From the NCBI RefSeq assembly GCF_003217325.1, contig NZ_QJTI01000009.1, positions 1 to 64,000 on the forward strand: a DNA stretch of 64,000 bases, read 5' to 3'. The notes under the pieces were generated by a model. It ran no database searches, had not been told where the DNA came from, and saw only the letters and a list, made by a program, of their open reading frames with translations. This DNA comes from Rhodopseudomonas faecalis (GTDB lineage Bacteria > Pseudomonadota > Alphaproteobacteria > Rhizobiales > Xanthobacteraceae). Positions 1 to 7,545 of the stretch are shown in pieces (the first letter of the stretch is position 1; each line of letters starts with the position of its first letter). The translations under genes and the position numbers were made by a program.

Positions 1-2
1 GC

Positions 3-176
3 CTCTGGCAGGTGCCACGCGCCTTGCGCGGTGAACGCCTCGCCGTGCGGCCGCTCGACCAGGACGGTCGCTATGGAATCTTCTTCGGATCGTGGTCAGT
101 CGCAACGATCGACTTGACCACGCCCAAAAGTGTCAGTGATGTCCCCGAACAGGTGTCCGACATGTCCCCGGGCTAA
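3..176 (+). pseudogene. IS481-type transposase, C-terminal end (cut by window edge)
   Basis: The frame is open from base 3 to a TAA at 174-176 and encodes 57 residues containing LWQVPRALRGE, VRPLDQDGRYGIFF and a tail ending EQVSDMSPG. This is the style of the C-terminus of IS481-family DDE transposases common in Bradyrhizobiaceae. It would catalyse cut-and-paste or copy movement of its own element. The 5' part lies outside the window, so whether the gene is intact is unknown. Three bases after the stop the sequence reads ACA (177-179), the trinucleotide that usually closes IS481 elements, and then enters the middle of a dispersed repeat. Family recognition is from memory. Confidence 0.6.
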
Positions 177-179
177 ACA

Positions 180-278
180 CTTGTCGCGGGCATCCACGTC
201 TTGAAAGCGCTGCAAGATCAAAGACGTGGATGGCCGGGACGAAGCCCGGCCATGACGTGCGGATGGGTTGGTATCAAT
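180..278 (+). repeat. Cloverleaf repeat A1 (5'-truncated at IS end)
   Basis: This copy begins in the loop of the first hairpin (CTTGTCGCGGGC) and lacks the 5' arm. It continues with the central long stem (ATCCACGTCTT / AAGACGTGGAT), the third hairpin (GGCCGGG / CCCGGCC) and the conserved tail GGTTGGTATCAAT. The missing 5' part coincides with the end of the adjacent transposon, so the IS probably inserted into this repeat. Confidence 0.8.
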
Positions 279-438
279 TTCCGTTGGTATGAAAGGCAGC
301 GGTCAGCTGCGGCGCACAAGCGGCCGCGAGTCAAAATTCGGCCATCGATTTTCACCGAGCGCACCACCGCCACGCCGCAAAAGCGCAAAGGTGCTGGCTC
401 CTTATGGCGCTGCGTTCGATCCGCCGGTCGACGCAAGC

Positions 439-480
439 GGCCTTGGCCGGGGTTGACGCGCTGATCCCCCGGCCGAGGCC
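439..480 (-). terminator. Hairpin downstream of cbpA-like gene
   Basis: GGCCTTGGCCGGGG pairs with CCCCGGCCGAGGCC with one mismatch around a 14-base loop, 28 bases past the stop of the minus-strand chaperone gene. It has no clear T-tract, so it may be a processing or weak termination structure. Confidence 0.35.
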
Positions 481-507
481 GCACTTGGTCTCAAGCAGGC
501 TCGCGGC

Positions 508-1461
508 TCAGCCGAGATCGCTGCGCGGATGATAGGGCCGGTGGTCGCGCCACTTCTGCATCAGCGCTTCCAGTTCGGCGTCGTGACCATCGGGCAGCAC
601 GATCCGGGTGGTGACGAACAGATCGCCCGCCGCCCCGGCCGGCTTGGGAATGCCCTTGCCCTTCAGCCGGAAGATGCGGCCGCTCGAGGTGTTTTTCGGG
701 ATCGACAATTCGATCGCGCCGGTCAACGTCGGCACCCGCACCTTGGCGCCCAGCACCGCTTCATAGAGCGTCAGCGGCAAATCGACCCGCAGATCGACAC
801 CGTCGACCTTGAAGAACGGATGGGCCGCCACCGTGATGGTGATCAGCACGTCGCCGGGCCGATGGCCGGGCGGGCTTTCGCCCTGGCCGCGCAGCCGGAT
901 CTGCTGGCCGCTGCTGACGCCGGCCGGAATCTTGACGTTCAGTTCCTTGCCGGATGGCAGCCGCACGCGCTTCTCGACGCCCTTGACCGATTCCTCCAGC
1001 GACACCGTCATCGAGACGCTGAGATCGAGGTCAGGCGCCATGCCGCCGGTCTCGAAATCGAAGCCGCCGCGCGGACCGCGGCCCGCGCCACCGAACATGC
1101 TGCTCAGAATGTCTTCAAAGCCGCCGCCGCCAAAGCCGCCCGCGCCCGGGCCGCCCGGCCCGGTGCGGAAGCTGAAATTCTCAAAGCCACCAGCACCGCC
1201 GCGCGCGCGGCCACCCCCTGGGAAGCCCTGGAAGCGTGGCTTGCCCTCGGCGTCGATTTCGCCGCGATCAAATTGCTTACGCTTGGCCTCGTCGCCGAGG
1301 ATCTCATTGGCTGAATTGACCTCGGCAAAGCGCGCAGCAGCTTTCGGATCGTTCTTGTTGGCGTCCGGGTGGTGCTTCTTGGCGAGCTTGCGATAGGCGC
1401 TCTTGATGGCGGCAGCGCTGGCATCCCGCGGCACCCCCAGGACCTCATAGGGGTCGCGCAT
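508..1461 (-). CDS. CbpA/DnaJ-like type II J-domain co-chaperone
   Basis: This is a 317-residue cytosolic co-chaperone. An N-terminal J domain (about 1-70) with the HPD triad in KKHHPDANK stimulates the ATPase of DnaK-type Hsp70. A Gly/Phe/Arg-rich linker follows (about 80-135), then a DnaJ C-terminal substrate-binding region (VRLPSGKELNVKIPAGV, GDVLITITVAAHPFFKVDG). The cysteine-rich zinc-finger repeats of true DnaJ are absent, so it resembles CbpA/DnaJB-type proteins and matches their usual length of about 300-320 residues. The ATG is preceded by a GGAGA ribosome site. It stands alone on the minus strand, with a lipoprotein gene upstream in the same direction. Confidence 0.88.
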   Translation of the reverse strand: MRDPYEVLGVPRDASAAAIKSAYRKLAKKHHPDANKNDPKAAARFAEVNSANEILGDEAKRKQFDRGEIDAEGKPRFQGFPGGGRARGGAGGFENFSFRTGPGGPGAGGFGGGGFEDILSSMFGGAGRGPRGGFDFETGGMAPDLDLSVSMTVSLEESVKGVEKRVRLPSGKELNVKIPAGVSSGQQIRLRGQGESPPGHRPGDVLITITVAAHPFFKVDGVDLRVDLPLTLYEAVLGAKVRVPTLTGAIELSIPKNTSSGRIFRLKGKGIPKPAGAAGDLFVTTRIVLPDGHDAELEALMQKWRDHRPYHPRSDLG

Positions 1462-1588
1462 CCGTCACGTCTCCTTCAAGGAATTCAGAGTCGAGGAAGT
1501 TGGGCAGGGGCGATCGCCCCTGTGCGGCTTTCATCTGGGGGCTTCGTGGCATTTTTGCAACTGGATTCGCCGCCTTCGGGCGCTGTCC

Positions 1589-2095
1589 TCAGCTCTTACG
1601 CCAAGTGGACAGGCTCTGAATCTCCCAGCGGCCCTGCGCGGTGCGGCAGGCCGCGCCCTGCAACCAGCGCTCCGAGCGCTCGCGGACATAGCTCGCCAGG
1701 AAATTACGGCAGCGGCGGCCATCCTGGGTGAAGGTTGAGGCCAGCGGCGTCACCGAGCCACGCGCGCCGGTGTTGGGATTCTCCCAAGGCTGGCTGGAAT
1801 CGGCATTGCCTTTGGTCAGCACATCGGAGGCGGCGTTGCGGGCAAAGGCCAGATCGGCCTCGGTCGGCTCGCCATTGGAGCTCTGGGCGACGGACGCAAT
1901 CGAGCTGGTCACATCGGGCGCATCCAGCTTGGCGTAGGCGTCCTCGGTGCGCGACAGGCTGCAACCGCCCGCCCCCAGGCTCGCCACAATGCCTGTTATC
2001 AGCGCCAGCTTTGGCGTGATCGCCGATAGGCCAATGCGTTGCCGTGCCCTATATAGAACGGGCCTAAACGCACTCCTGACCGTGGTGACGAGCAA
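1589..2095 (-). CDS. RT0821/Lpp0805-like surface lipoprotein
   Basis: This small envelope protein has a hydrophobic leader and a lipobox-like LGAGGC with Cys45, then a Ser/Ala-rich segment. Its C-terminal domain ([38 protein letters not shown]) resembles the RT0821/Lpp0805 surface protein family of unknown function. The frame opens with TTG at 2095, only 15 bases from the divergent pdxH start. That is tight for two promoters, so the true start may be elsewhere, although no downstream ATG or GTG leaves a full signal peptide. Two cysteines in the C-terminal domain are typical of the family. Confidence 0.65.
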   Translation of the reverse strand: MLVTTVRSAFRPVLYRARQRIGLSAITPKLALITGIVASLGAGGCSLSRTEDAYAKLDAPDVTSSIASVAQSSNGEPTEADLAFARNAASDVLTKGNADSSQPWENPNTGARGSVTPLASTFTQDGRRCRNFLASYVRERSERWLQGAACRTAQGRWEIQSLSTWRKS

Positions 2096-2110
2096 ACTGG
2101 AACTCCTCGC

Positions 2111-2752
2111 ATGAGCGACGCGCCTTCAATGAAACACCCAATTGGGTTAACGTCTGGTGATTTCACAGCCGCTGAGGAGCCGTTTGCGTTGTTCGCAGAA
2201 TGGTTTGCGGAAGCGACCAAAAGCGAACCGAACGATCCGAACGGCATGGCGCTGGCGACCGTCGGCGAGGACGGGCTGCCCGACGTCCGCATGGTGCTGA
2301 TGAAGGGCTTTGATGCCGACGGCTTCGTGTTCTTCAGCCACCTCGCCAGCCAGAAGGGCCGCGAACTCGCCGCCAACCCGAAAGCCGCGCTGCTGTTTCA
2401 TTGGAAATCGCTGCGCCGCCAGATTCGGGTGCGCGGCCTGGTGAGCCCGGTGACCGCAGCCGAAGCGGATGCCTATTTCGCCACCCGGCCGAAGCAGGCG
2501 CAGATCGGCGCCTGGGCCAGCAAACAATCCGAGCCGCTGGAAAGCCGTTTTGCCTTCGAACAGGCGATTGCGGTGGTCGCCGCCAAATATGTGGTCGGCA
2601 ATGTGCCGCGCCCGCCGGGCTGGAGCGGCTGGCGCGTGACACCGCTGCGCATCGAGTTCTGGCATGACCGCCCGTTCCGGTTGCATGATCGCATCGAATT
2701 CCGTCGGGCCGACCCGGCCTCCCCCTGGACCAAGACAAGGTTGTATCCATGA
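2111..2752 (+). CDS. pdxH: Pyridoxamine 5'-phosphate oxidase
   Basis: PdxH is an FMN enzyme that oxidises pyridoxine or pyridoxamine 5'-phosphate to pyridoxal 5'-phosphate, the last step of vitamin B6 synthesis and salvage, in the cytosol. The 213-residue product has the split-barrel FMN-binding signatures ([27 protein letters not shown], a Gln-rich [11 protein letters not shown] loop) and the family C-terminus [10 protein letters not shown]...TRLYP. Length is typical. Its TGA overlaps the ATG of the following dehydrogenase gene (ATGA), indicating translational coupling. Confidence 0.96.
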   Translation: MSDAPSMKHPIGLTSGDFTAAEEPFALFAEWFAEATKSEPNDPNGMALATVGEDGLPDVRMVLMKGFDADGFVFFSHLASQKGRELAANPKAALLFHWKSLRRQIRVRGLVSPVTAAEADAYFATRPKQAQIGAWASKQSEPLESRFAFEQAIAVVAAKYVVGNVPRPPGWSGWRVTPLRIEFWHDRPFRLHDRIEFRRADPASPWTKTRLYP

Positions 2753-3528
2753 GCCCCGAAGCACGACCGAGGCCCCCCCAACTCGACAGCAACCAGCCGC
2801 GACGGACCATGATCTTGACCGGCGCCAGCCGCGGCATCGGCCATGCCACCGTGATCCGGTTCTCCAGCGCCGGCTGGCGGGTGATCACCTGTTCGCGTCA
2901 CCCGTTCCCCGAGCAGTGCCCGTGGGGCGCCGGCCCGGAAGATCACATCCAGATCGACCTCGCCGACCGCGAGGATACGCTGCGCGGCATCGACGAGATC
3001 CGCGAGAGGCTGCAGGGCGGCCCGCTACATGCGCTGGTCAACAATGCCGCGATCTCGCCAAAGGCGGCCGGCGGCGCCCGGCTCGGCTCGATCGACACCG
3101 AGCTCGACACTTGGGAGCAGGTGTTTCGCGTCAACTTTTTCGCGCCGATCCTGATGGCGCGCGGCCTGATCGAAGAGCTGAAGGCCGCGAAGGGCTCGGT
3201 GGTCAACGTCACCTCGATCGCCGGATCGCGCGTCCATCCGTTCGCGGGCGCGGCCTATGCCACCTCGAAGGCGGCGCTTGCGGCGCTGACCCGAGAAATG
3301 GCCGCCGATTTCGGTCATGTCGGGGTGCGGGTCAATTCGATCGCGCCCGGCGAGATCGACACCTCGATCCTGTCGCCCGGCACCGAGAAAATCGTCGAGG
3401 AGCAAATCCCGCTGCGCCGGCTCGGCACGCCGGATGAAGTCGCCAAGATCATCTATGTGCTGTGCACCGAAACGTCGTCCTATGTGAACGGCGCCGAAAT
3501 CCATATCAACGGCGGTCAGCACGTCTGA
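2749..3528 (+). CDS. SDR-family oxidoreductase
   Basis: This is a short-chain dehydrogenase/reductase of 259 residues with a Rossmann nucleotide-binding motif TGASRGIG (24-31), NNAA, and the catalytic Ser/Tyr/Lys set in VTSIAGS and YATSKAA. Its C-terminus ([15 protein letters not shown]) is typical of classical 3-oxoacyl-ACP-reductase-like SDRs. The substrate cannot be deduced. It overlaps pdxH by four bases, so the two are co-translated; conserved pdxH-SDR pairing is common in rhizobia but the functional link is unknown. An internal ATG at residue 21 is an alternative start that would still keep the nucleotide site. Its 3' end overlaps the convergent yihY-like gene by 23 bases. Confidence 0.88.
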   Translation: MSPEARPRPPQLDSNQPRRTMILTGASRGIGHATVIRFSSAGWRVITCSRHPFPEQCPWGAGPEDHIQIDLADREDTLRGIDEIRERLQGGPLHALVNNAAISPKAAGGARLGSIDTELDTWEQVFRVNFFAPILMARGLIEELKAAKGSVVNVTSIAGSRVHPFAGAAYATSKAALAALTREMAADFGHVGVRVNSIAPGEIDTSILSPGTEKIVEEQIPLRRLGTPDEVAKIIYVLCTETSSYVNGAEIHINGGQHV

Positions 3529-4435
3529 TCACAGCACCGTCCCTCCGCGGAGGGACGGTCGCCTCTGCCGCACCGCCGGCCTGCGGTGCCACCGCGCCGC
3601 TCTGTTTATCGATCGCCGCGTTCAGTTCGGCGCCGAGCAGCGTCACGATCGCGCTCATCCATAGCCACATCATCAGCGCGATCGCGGCGCCGAGCGAGCC
3701 ATAAGTGGCATCGTAATTGGCAAAATTGGCGAAGTAATAGGACAGCAGCACCGAGCCTGCGATCCAGGCCAGCGTGGCCGCCACGCTGCCCGGGGAAATC
3801 CATCGCCATTGCGGCGCGCGATGATCGGGCGCGAACCGGTACAGCACCGCCAGCCCGAGCACCACCAGCGCCGCGAGCAGCGGCCAGCGGCCATAGCGCA
3901 GCAACAGGTCGGCGAACTGACCGAGCCCAACCAGATTCAAGATCACCGGCACCGCCACCACCAGGCCGATCGCCGCCAGCAGCAGCGCGATCACCGCGAG
4001 CGTCAACCCGAGCGCCACCGCGTTCAGCTTGATGAAGCCGCGCCGTTCATCCTCGCCATAGACCACGTTGAGCGAGTCGATGACGGCTTTCATGCCACCG
4101 GCCGCGCTCCACAGCGCCAGACCCAGGCCGAATAGAAACGCCACGCTCAGCCGCGCCTCGCCATTGGCGAGCACCGCCGCGACCTGGCGCTGGATCAGCG
4201 ACAACACATCCGAGGGTAACAGGCCGGCGAGCGCAGCGAGATGGTCATTGATGGTGTCGCCTTGCGCCAGCAGCGCGTAGCTCGACACCAGCGCGGTGAT
4301 GGCCGGAAACAGCGCCAGCATGGCGTAGAACACGATGCCGGCCGCGATCGCCAACAGACGATGCTGGCCGGCGCCGCGCACGACATCCCGGCCGATCGTC
4401 AGCCACCGTTCACTCGGCCCGCTCGGCACCAGCAC
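3506..4435 (-). CDS. YihY/BrkB family inner-membrane protein
   Basis: This 309-residue polytopic membrane protein has about six hydrophobic helices and family motifs such as GIVFYAMLALFPAITALVS near the N-terminus and YGSLGAAIALMMWLW near the end. Members were formerly called ribonuclease BN, but that activity belongs to another protein; the present role is unknown and may be envelope-related or transport. The start is GTG at 4435 because a TGA closes the frame seven codons upstream. It lies 94 bases downstream of the four-gene stress-type cluster on the same strand and may be its last member. Confidence 0.82.
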   Translation of the reverse strand: MLVPSGPSERWLTIGRDVVRGAGQHRLLAIAAGIVFYAMLALFPAITALVSSYALLAQGDTINDHLAALAGLLPSDVLSLIQRQVAAVLANGEARLSVAFLFGLGLALWSAAGGMKAVIDSLNVVYGEDERRGFIKLNAVALGLTLAVIALLLAAIGLVVAVPVILNLVGLGQFADLLLRYGRWPLLAALVVLGLAVLYRFAPDHRAPQWRWISPGSVAATLAWIAGSVLLSYYFANFANYDATYGSLGAAIALMMWLWMSAIVTLLGAELNAAIDKQSGAVAPQAGGAAEATVPPRRDGAVIRRADRR

Positions 4436-4529
4436 GCGCCCTTGTTGGAGTGATCATGATCTGCTCGGCCGCGTCGGGCTGATCGGCCATGCGAGCTCCG
4501 TTTACGCGTTTGATAACGCGCGTTTCTGA

Positions 4530-5228
4530 TTACGACCGGGCGCGCGGACGCGCTTCGTCGGCCGGACCACGGCCCTCGCGCACCGCTTCGCTCGCCGCTG
4601 CCACCGCCTGTTCGGCCGCGCTCTGCACCCGGTCGACCTGCTGTCCGGCAAAAGACGCCGCCTTGGCTTTGAAATCGTCAGCCGCTTCGCCGAAATACGC
4701 GCCTTCAAGCCGGGTCGCCGGCAAGGACGCCGCGATACCGGCCCCGATCGCAGCGCCGATTGCGCCGAGCAGCAGCGGCTGTTCGTCCATCATGTGGGTC
4801 AGACGCTCACGCGCCACGCCGAACAGCTCCGAGCTGCGCGCCGACATGTCGGTGACCGCGCCGGACACTTCGCCGCTGACCCGCGACAGCCGATCGCGTG
4901 CCGAGGATGAGGTGTCGCGCAGCGAGGTGGAGGCCTGCATCATCATGTCTTCGGTGCTTTTCGCCGCCTCGACCACGCGCTGGCCAAGCGCCGCCGCGCC
5001 CTGCTGAGCCGCAGAAGCGCCCTGCTGCATGGTGTCGCGCGCCGCGTCCGGCAAGTGATCGTAGCCGCGCTTGGCAAGATGCGACGCGGTGCTGACCGGC
5101 TTGCCGCCGGTGATCAGCCACAGCACGCCTATGCCGATCAGCGCGGTCGACACCGGGTTACGCCGCGCCGCATCGCCGAGATCGCGGAGAAAATCGGCGC
5201 TGCTATGGCCATTGCTGGACTTCATCAT
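4530..5228 (-). CDS. Membrane-associated coiled-coil protein of stress cluster
   Basis: I do not recognise a named family for this 232-residue protein. It has one transmembrane helix near residues 28-42 (VSTALIGIGVLWLITGG), a long Ala/Ser/Gln-rich helical region that reads like YtxH/DUF883-type coiled coil (about 55-140), and a second hydrophobic stretch, LLLGAIGAAIGAGIAASL, near 152-170. The architecture parallels the DUF3618 protein at the head of the cluster. Its ATG overlaps the upstream holin-X-like stop by four bases, indicating coupled translation. A structural envelope or stress role is inferred only from this layout. Confidence 0.7.
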   Translation of the reverse strand: MMKSSNGHSSADFLRDLGDAARRNPVSTALIGIGVLWLITGGKPVSTASHLAKRGYDHLPDAARDTMQQGASAAQQGAAALGQRVVEAAKSTEDMMMQASTSLRDTSSSARDRLSRVSGEVSGAVTDMSARSSELFGVARERLTHMMDEQPLLLGAIGAAIGAGIAASLPATRLEGAYFGEAADDFKAKAASFAGQQVDRVQSAAEQAVAAASEAVREGRGPADEARPRARS

Positions 5229-5632
5229 CGCATCATCTCCTTGGTCGCGATCCTGTCGCGCTGCAATTGCTCGATGGTTTGCGCCGGCTTGAGCGCATTG
5301 CCCGACAAGCGGCTGACGCCAAAGCCGATCAGCGCCAGCGCAATCAGCCCGGCGCCGCCGCCAGTCATCAAATAAGCGACCGACGGCAGGAAGCCGATTT
5401 CCGAAAGCCGGGCGGCCGCCGATAGCAGCAGCACCACCAGCGCCGGCATCAGGATGGCGACGCCGACCCCGATCAGCATCACCGAGCGGCCGGCCTGCGC
5501 CACCTTCTCGGTGGTCTCGGCCTTCGCCAGCGCGATCTCGTTGCTGACCAGCTTGCTGAGCTGATTGAAGGCCTCGCTGACCAGCTCCGGGATCGAGCGA
5601 TCATTGCGATCATGGATCGTGGTCATGGTCAT
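5225..5632 (-). CDS. Holin-X (DUF1469) family membrane protein
   Basis: A 135-residue protein starts with a soluble helix (RSIPELVSEAFNQLSKLVSNEIALAKAE) followed by two transmembrane helices separated by a short loop, the layout of the phage holin/DUF1469 (YqjE-like) family. Despite the name there are no phage genes nearby. In many proteobacteria such proteins sit with DUF883 and DUF3618 proteins and are induced in stationary phase or stress. It overlaps both neighbours by ATGA junctions. Confidence 0.75.
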   Translation of the reverse strand: MTMTTIHDRNDRSIPELVSEAFNQLSKLVSNEIALAKAETTEKVAQAGRSVMLIGVGVAILMPALVVLLLSAAARLSEIGFLPSVAYLMTGGGAGLIALALIGFGVSRLSGNALKPAQTIEQLQRDRIATKEMMR

Positions 5633-6225
5633 GCGCCTCGCATTTCGCCGGCCCGATATTGAGCGTGGCTGCCGCCCTCGCTTTGCGTCGACCCGACATG
5701 ATGACCGTCATTGGCCGCGGTACTCTTCAGGAAACGCACCGCACCAAATCCCGCCAGCACCGCGATGCCGAAAAACGCCGCTGGCTGCGCCCGCGCGAAG
5801 CGTTGCGCGCCGGAGATCAGGTCTTGCAGATCGCCGCCGCGCACGGTGTCGGACAGGCTTTCCACCTTCGAGGCGGCGCGGCGGATCATGGTCGCCGCGA
5901 TCGGCAGCTCGGCATCGAATTCGCGCGCGGCACGGCGCATGGTATCGGCGATATTATCGACATAGTCCGCGCCGGCGCCGGCCTGATCCGACAATTGCTC
6001 CTTGACGCGCTCGCCAGCCTGGGAGGCGACATCCTTGGCGGCATCGGTGAACTCGGCGGCCTGCTGCCGCATCCCCGAGCTGGCACCGGCGACGGTGTCG
6101 CTGATCTTGTCGCGGAACTCGCGCGCCTCACCGACCACTTCTTCGGACGCGCCGCGCAGGGTCTTGGTGCCGCGCGTGCCACCGGCGCTGGTTCCGGACA
6201 CGCTGCCCTTGTTGATCTCTGCCAT
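5629..6225 (-). CDS. Ala-rich helical protein, stress cluster
   Basis: This 198-residue protein begins MAEINKGSVSG, chosen because the ATG at 6225 follows a strong GAGGAG ribosome site; an upstream in-frame extension is low-complexity and arginine-rich. The middle (about 35-110) is a helical segment with AKDVASQAGERVKEQLSDQ resembling LEA-like or YtxH repeats. One C-terminal hydrophobic helix (AAFFGIAVLAGFGAVRFL) would tether it to the membrane. It ends in ATGA overlap with the holin-X-like gene. The function is unknown; context suggests general envelope stress. Confidence 0.72.
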   Translation of the reverse strand: MAEINKGSVSGTSAGGTRGTKTLRGASEEVVGEAREFRDKISDTVAGASSGMRQQAAEFTDAAKDVASQAGERVKEQLSDQAGAGADYVDNIADTMRRAAREFDAELPIAATMIRRAASKVESLSDTVRGGDLQDLISGAQRFARAQPAAFFGIAVLAGFGAVRFLKSTAANDGHHVGSTQSEGGSHAQYRAGEMRGA

Positions 6226-6235
6226 GGTCGTCTCC

Positions 6236-7381
6236 TCATCCTTGTTTGTTGAACGGCGGCGTCTCGGTCGTCGCGGCGCGCTGCTGATCCGCCCTGCCGT
6301 GCTGATCATGCGGCTGCGACCGCTGCGGCTCGGTCGCTTGCTCGAAAGCTTGAACGCCGGCGTCCTTGGTTCGTTCAAAGAGATCGCGTGCCCCTTCGGC
6401 GACATCGCGGGCCGCGGGCCCGACCCATTGCTGTTCGATCCGGCTGCGCGGCAGCGAACTTGCGATCAGCCCGCCGATCACGACGCCGAGCCCAGCGACC
6501 AGCAGCGGATTGCGCGCCGCCGTTTGCGCCAGGTTGCGGCCGGCCTGCTCGATCGACTCCGACGCACGGTGCCCGAACTCAACGGTGCGCTCGCGGGCAC
6601 GCCCAGCCGAGGCGAGGCCCGCCTCTGCAACCTGTTCAGCCGTTTCGCGAACGCGCGACGCGGTGGCCGCGACGCCATCGCCGATAGTGGCTGCCGTCTG
6701 CTGCGCCGTGCGCCGCGCCTCCGCCGAAACCGCAGCGCCCTGCGCGGACAGCCGCTCGGCGGCATCGCCGGCCTGCTGGCGTAAATCATGGACGCTCGCG
6801 GAGATCGAGGCGCCAACACCCGCCGCGCGGTGCTGCAAATCATCGGCCGTATCGCGTAGCTGCGAAGCGCCGGAGGCGACCGCGCCGCTCACCGCATCGA
6901 GGCGATCGGCCGCGTAGTCGCGCGTTGCCGATGCGGCCTCCGAAAGCTCGCTGCCGAGTTCGCGCGCGCGCCGACCCGCCTCGCTGGCGAGGTCCCGGGT
7001 GATGTCATTGGCCTGGCGCGCAACCGCCTGGCCCTTCTTGGTGCCAGCCAGATACAGCCCGGCGCCAACCAGCAGGATCGGCACCGGAATGGCGCGGATC
7101 ACCCGCAGCGCCGGCACCGCCACGCTGGCGCCGATCGCCACCGCCTGCAGCGGATTGGCGCGCACCGCTTCGGTGATGCTATCAAGCATCGCCTCGCCGC
7201 GGCTTTTCAGATAGCCGGAGACTTCGGACTTGATCGCCTCGGGCGCGATCCGCTCGCGGATATCACCGGCGGTCTTATCGACCGAGGTCCGCAATTGCTG
7301 GACCGTTTCGGTAAGACCAGCCCGGGCACGCTCGGCGTCACGCCGTATCTCTTCCAACGATCGCAGCTCGGCCTGGGCCAT
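6236..7381 (-). CDS. DUF3618-domain membrane protein
   Basis: This 381-residue protein heads a co-directional cluster. The N-terminus (LEEIRRDAERARAGLTETVQQL) is the DUF3618 signature. A hydrophobic helix region follows (AVAIGASVAVPALRVI, IPVPILLVGAGLYLAG), then about 180 residues of Ala-rich heptad-like sequence (TADDLQHRAAGVGASISASV and related), and a final helix PLLVAGLGVVIGGLIASSL. The ATG at 7381 follows GGAGAG; an upstream TTG/ATG extension is rejected. A role in stress or cell-envelope organisation is inferred from similar clusters in rhizobia. The stop is 10 bases from the next start. Confidence 0.75.
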   Translation of the reverse strand: MAQAELRSLEEIRRDAERARAGLTETVQQLRTSVDKTAGDIRERIAPEAIKSEVSGYLKSRGEAMLDSITEAVRANPLQAVAIGASVAVPALRVIRAIPVPILLVGAGLYLAGTKKGQAVARQANDITRDLASEAGRRARELGSELSEAASATRDYAADRLDAVSGAVASGASQLRDTADDLQHRAAGVGASISASVHDLRQQAGDAAERLSAQGAAVSAEARRTAQQTAATIGDGVAATASRVRETAEQVAEAGLASAGRARERTVEFGHRASESIEQAGRNLAQTAARNPLLVAGLGVVIGGLIASSLPRSRIEQQWVGPAARDVAEGARDLFERTKDAGVQAFEQATEPQRSQPHDQHGRADQQRAATTETPPFNKQG

Positions 7382-7545
7382 GACGGGCTCTCCATGCGGT
7401 GAAAATGCGAGCAATGAACTCAGCAGCACCGCCGATGTTCCGGGCGCGATCGGGCTTATCGGCCGCGCGCGCGATCAAAAAAGCCTCTGGACCAAAGCGG
7501 TTTCGCTTCGGATAGTGGCGTTCCCTAAAGTGGAACGGATCGCTC

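Larger units (their letters stand above)
177..507. other. Intergenic region
   Basis: It holds the presumed right end of the IS, repeat A1 and, at 439-480, a long imperfect hairpin downstream of the DnaJ-like gene. No credible gene was seen; short open frames here run through the repeat on both strands. Confidence 0.6.

Noticed and set aside
201-464. Overlapping short frames on both strands at the left edge
   Set aside because: They run through repeat A1 and have no ribosome site or family resemblance.
5225-5632. Prophage, suggested by holin-type protein and HK97-type shell
   Set aside because: The holin-X family is a chromosomal stress-linked family, and the HK97 protein is an encapsulin; no portal, terminase, tail or integrase genes are present.
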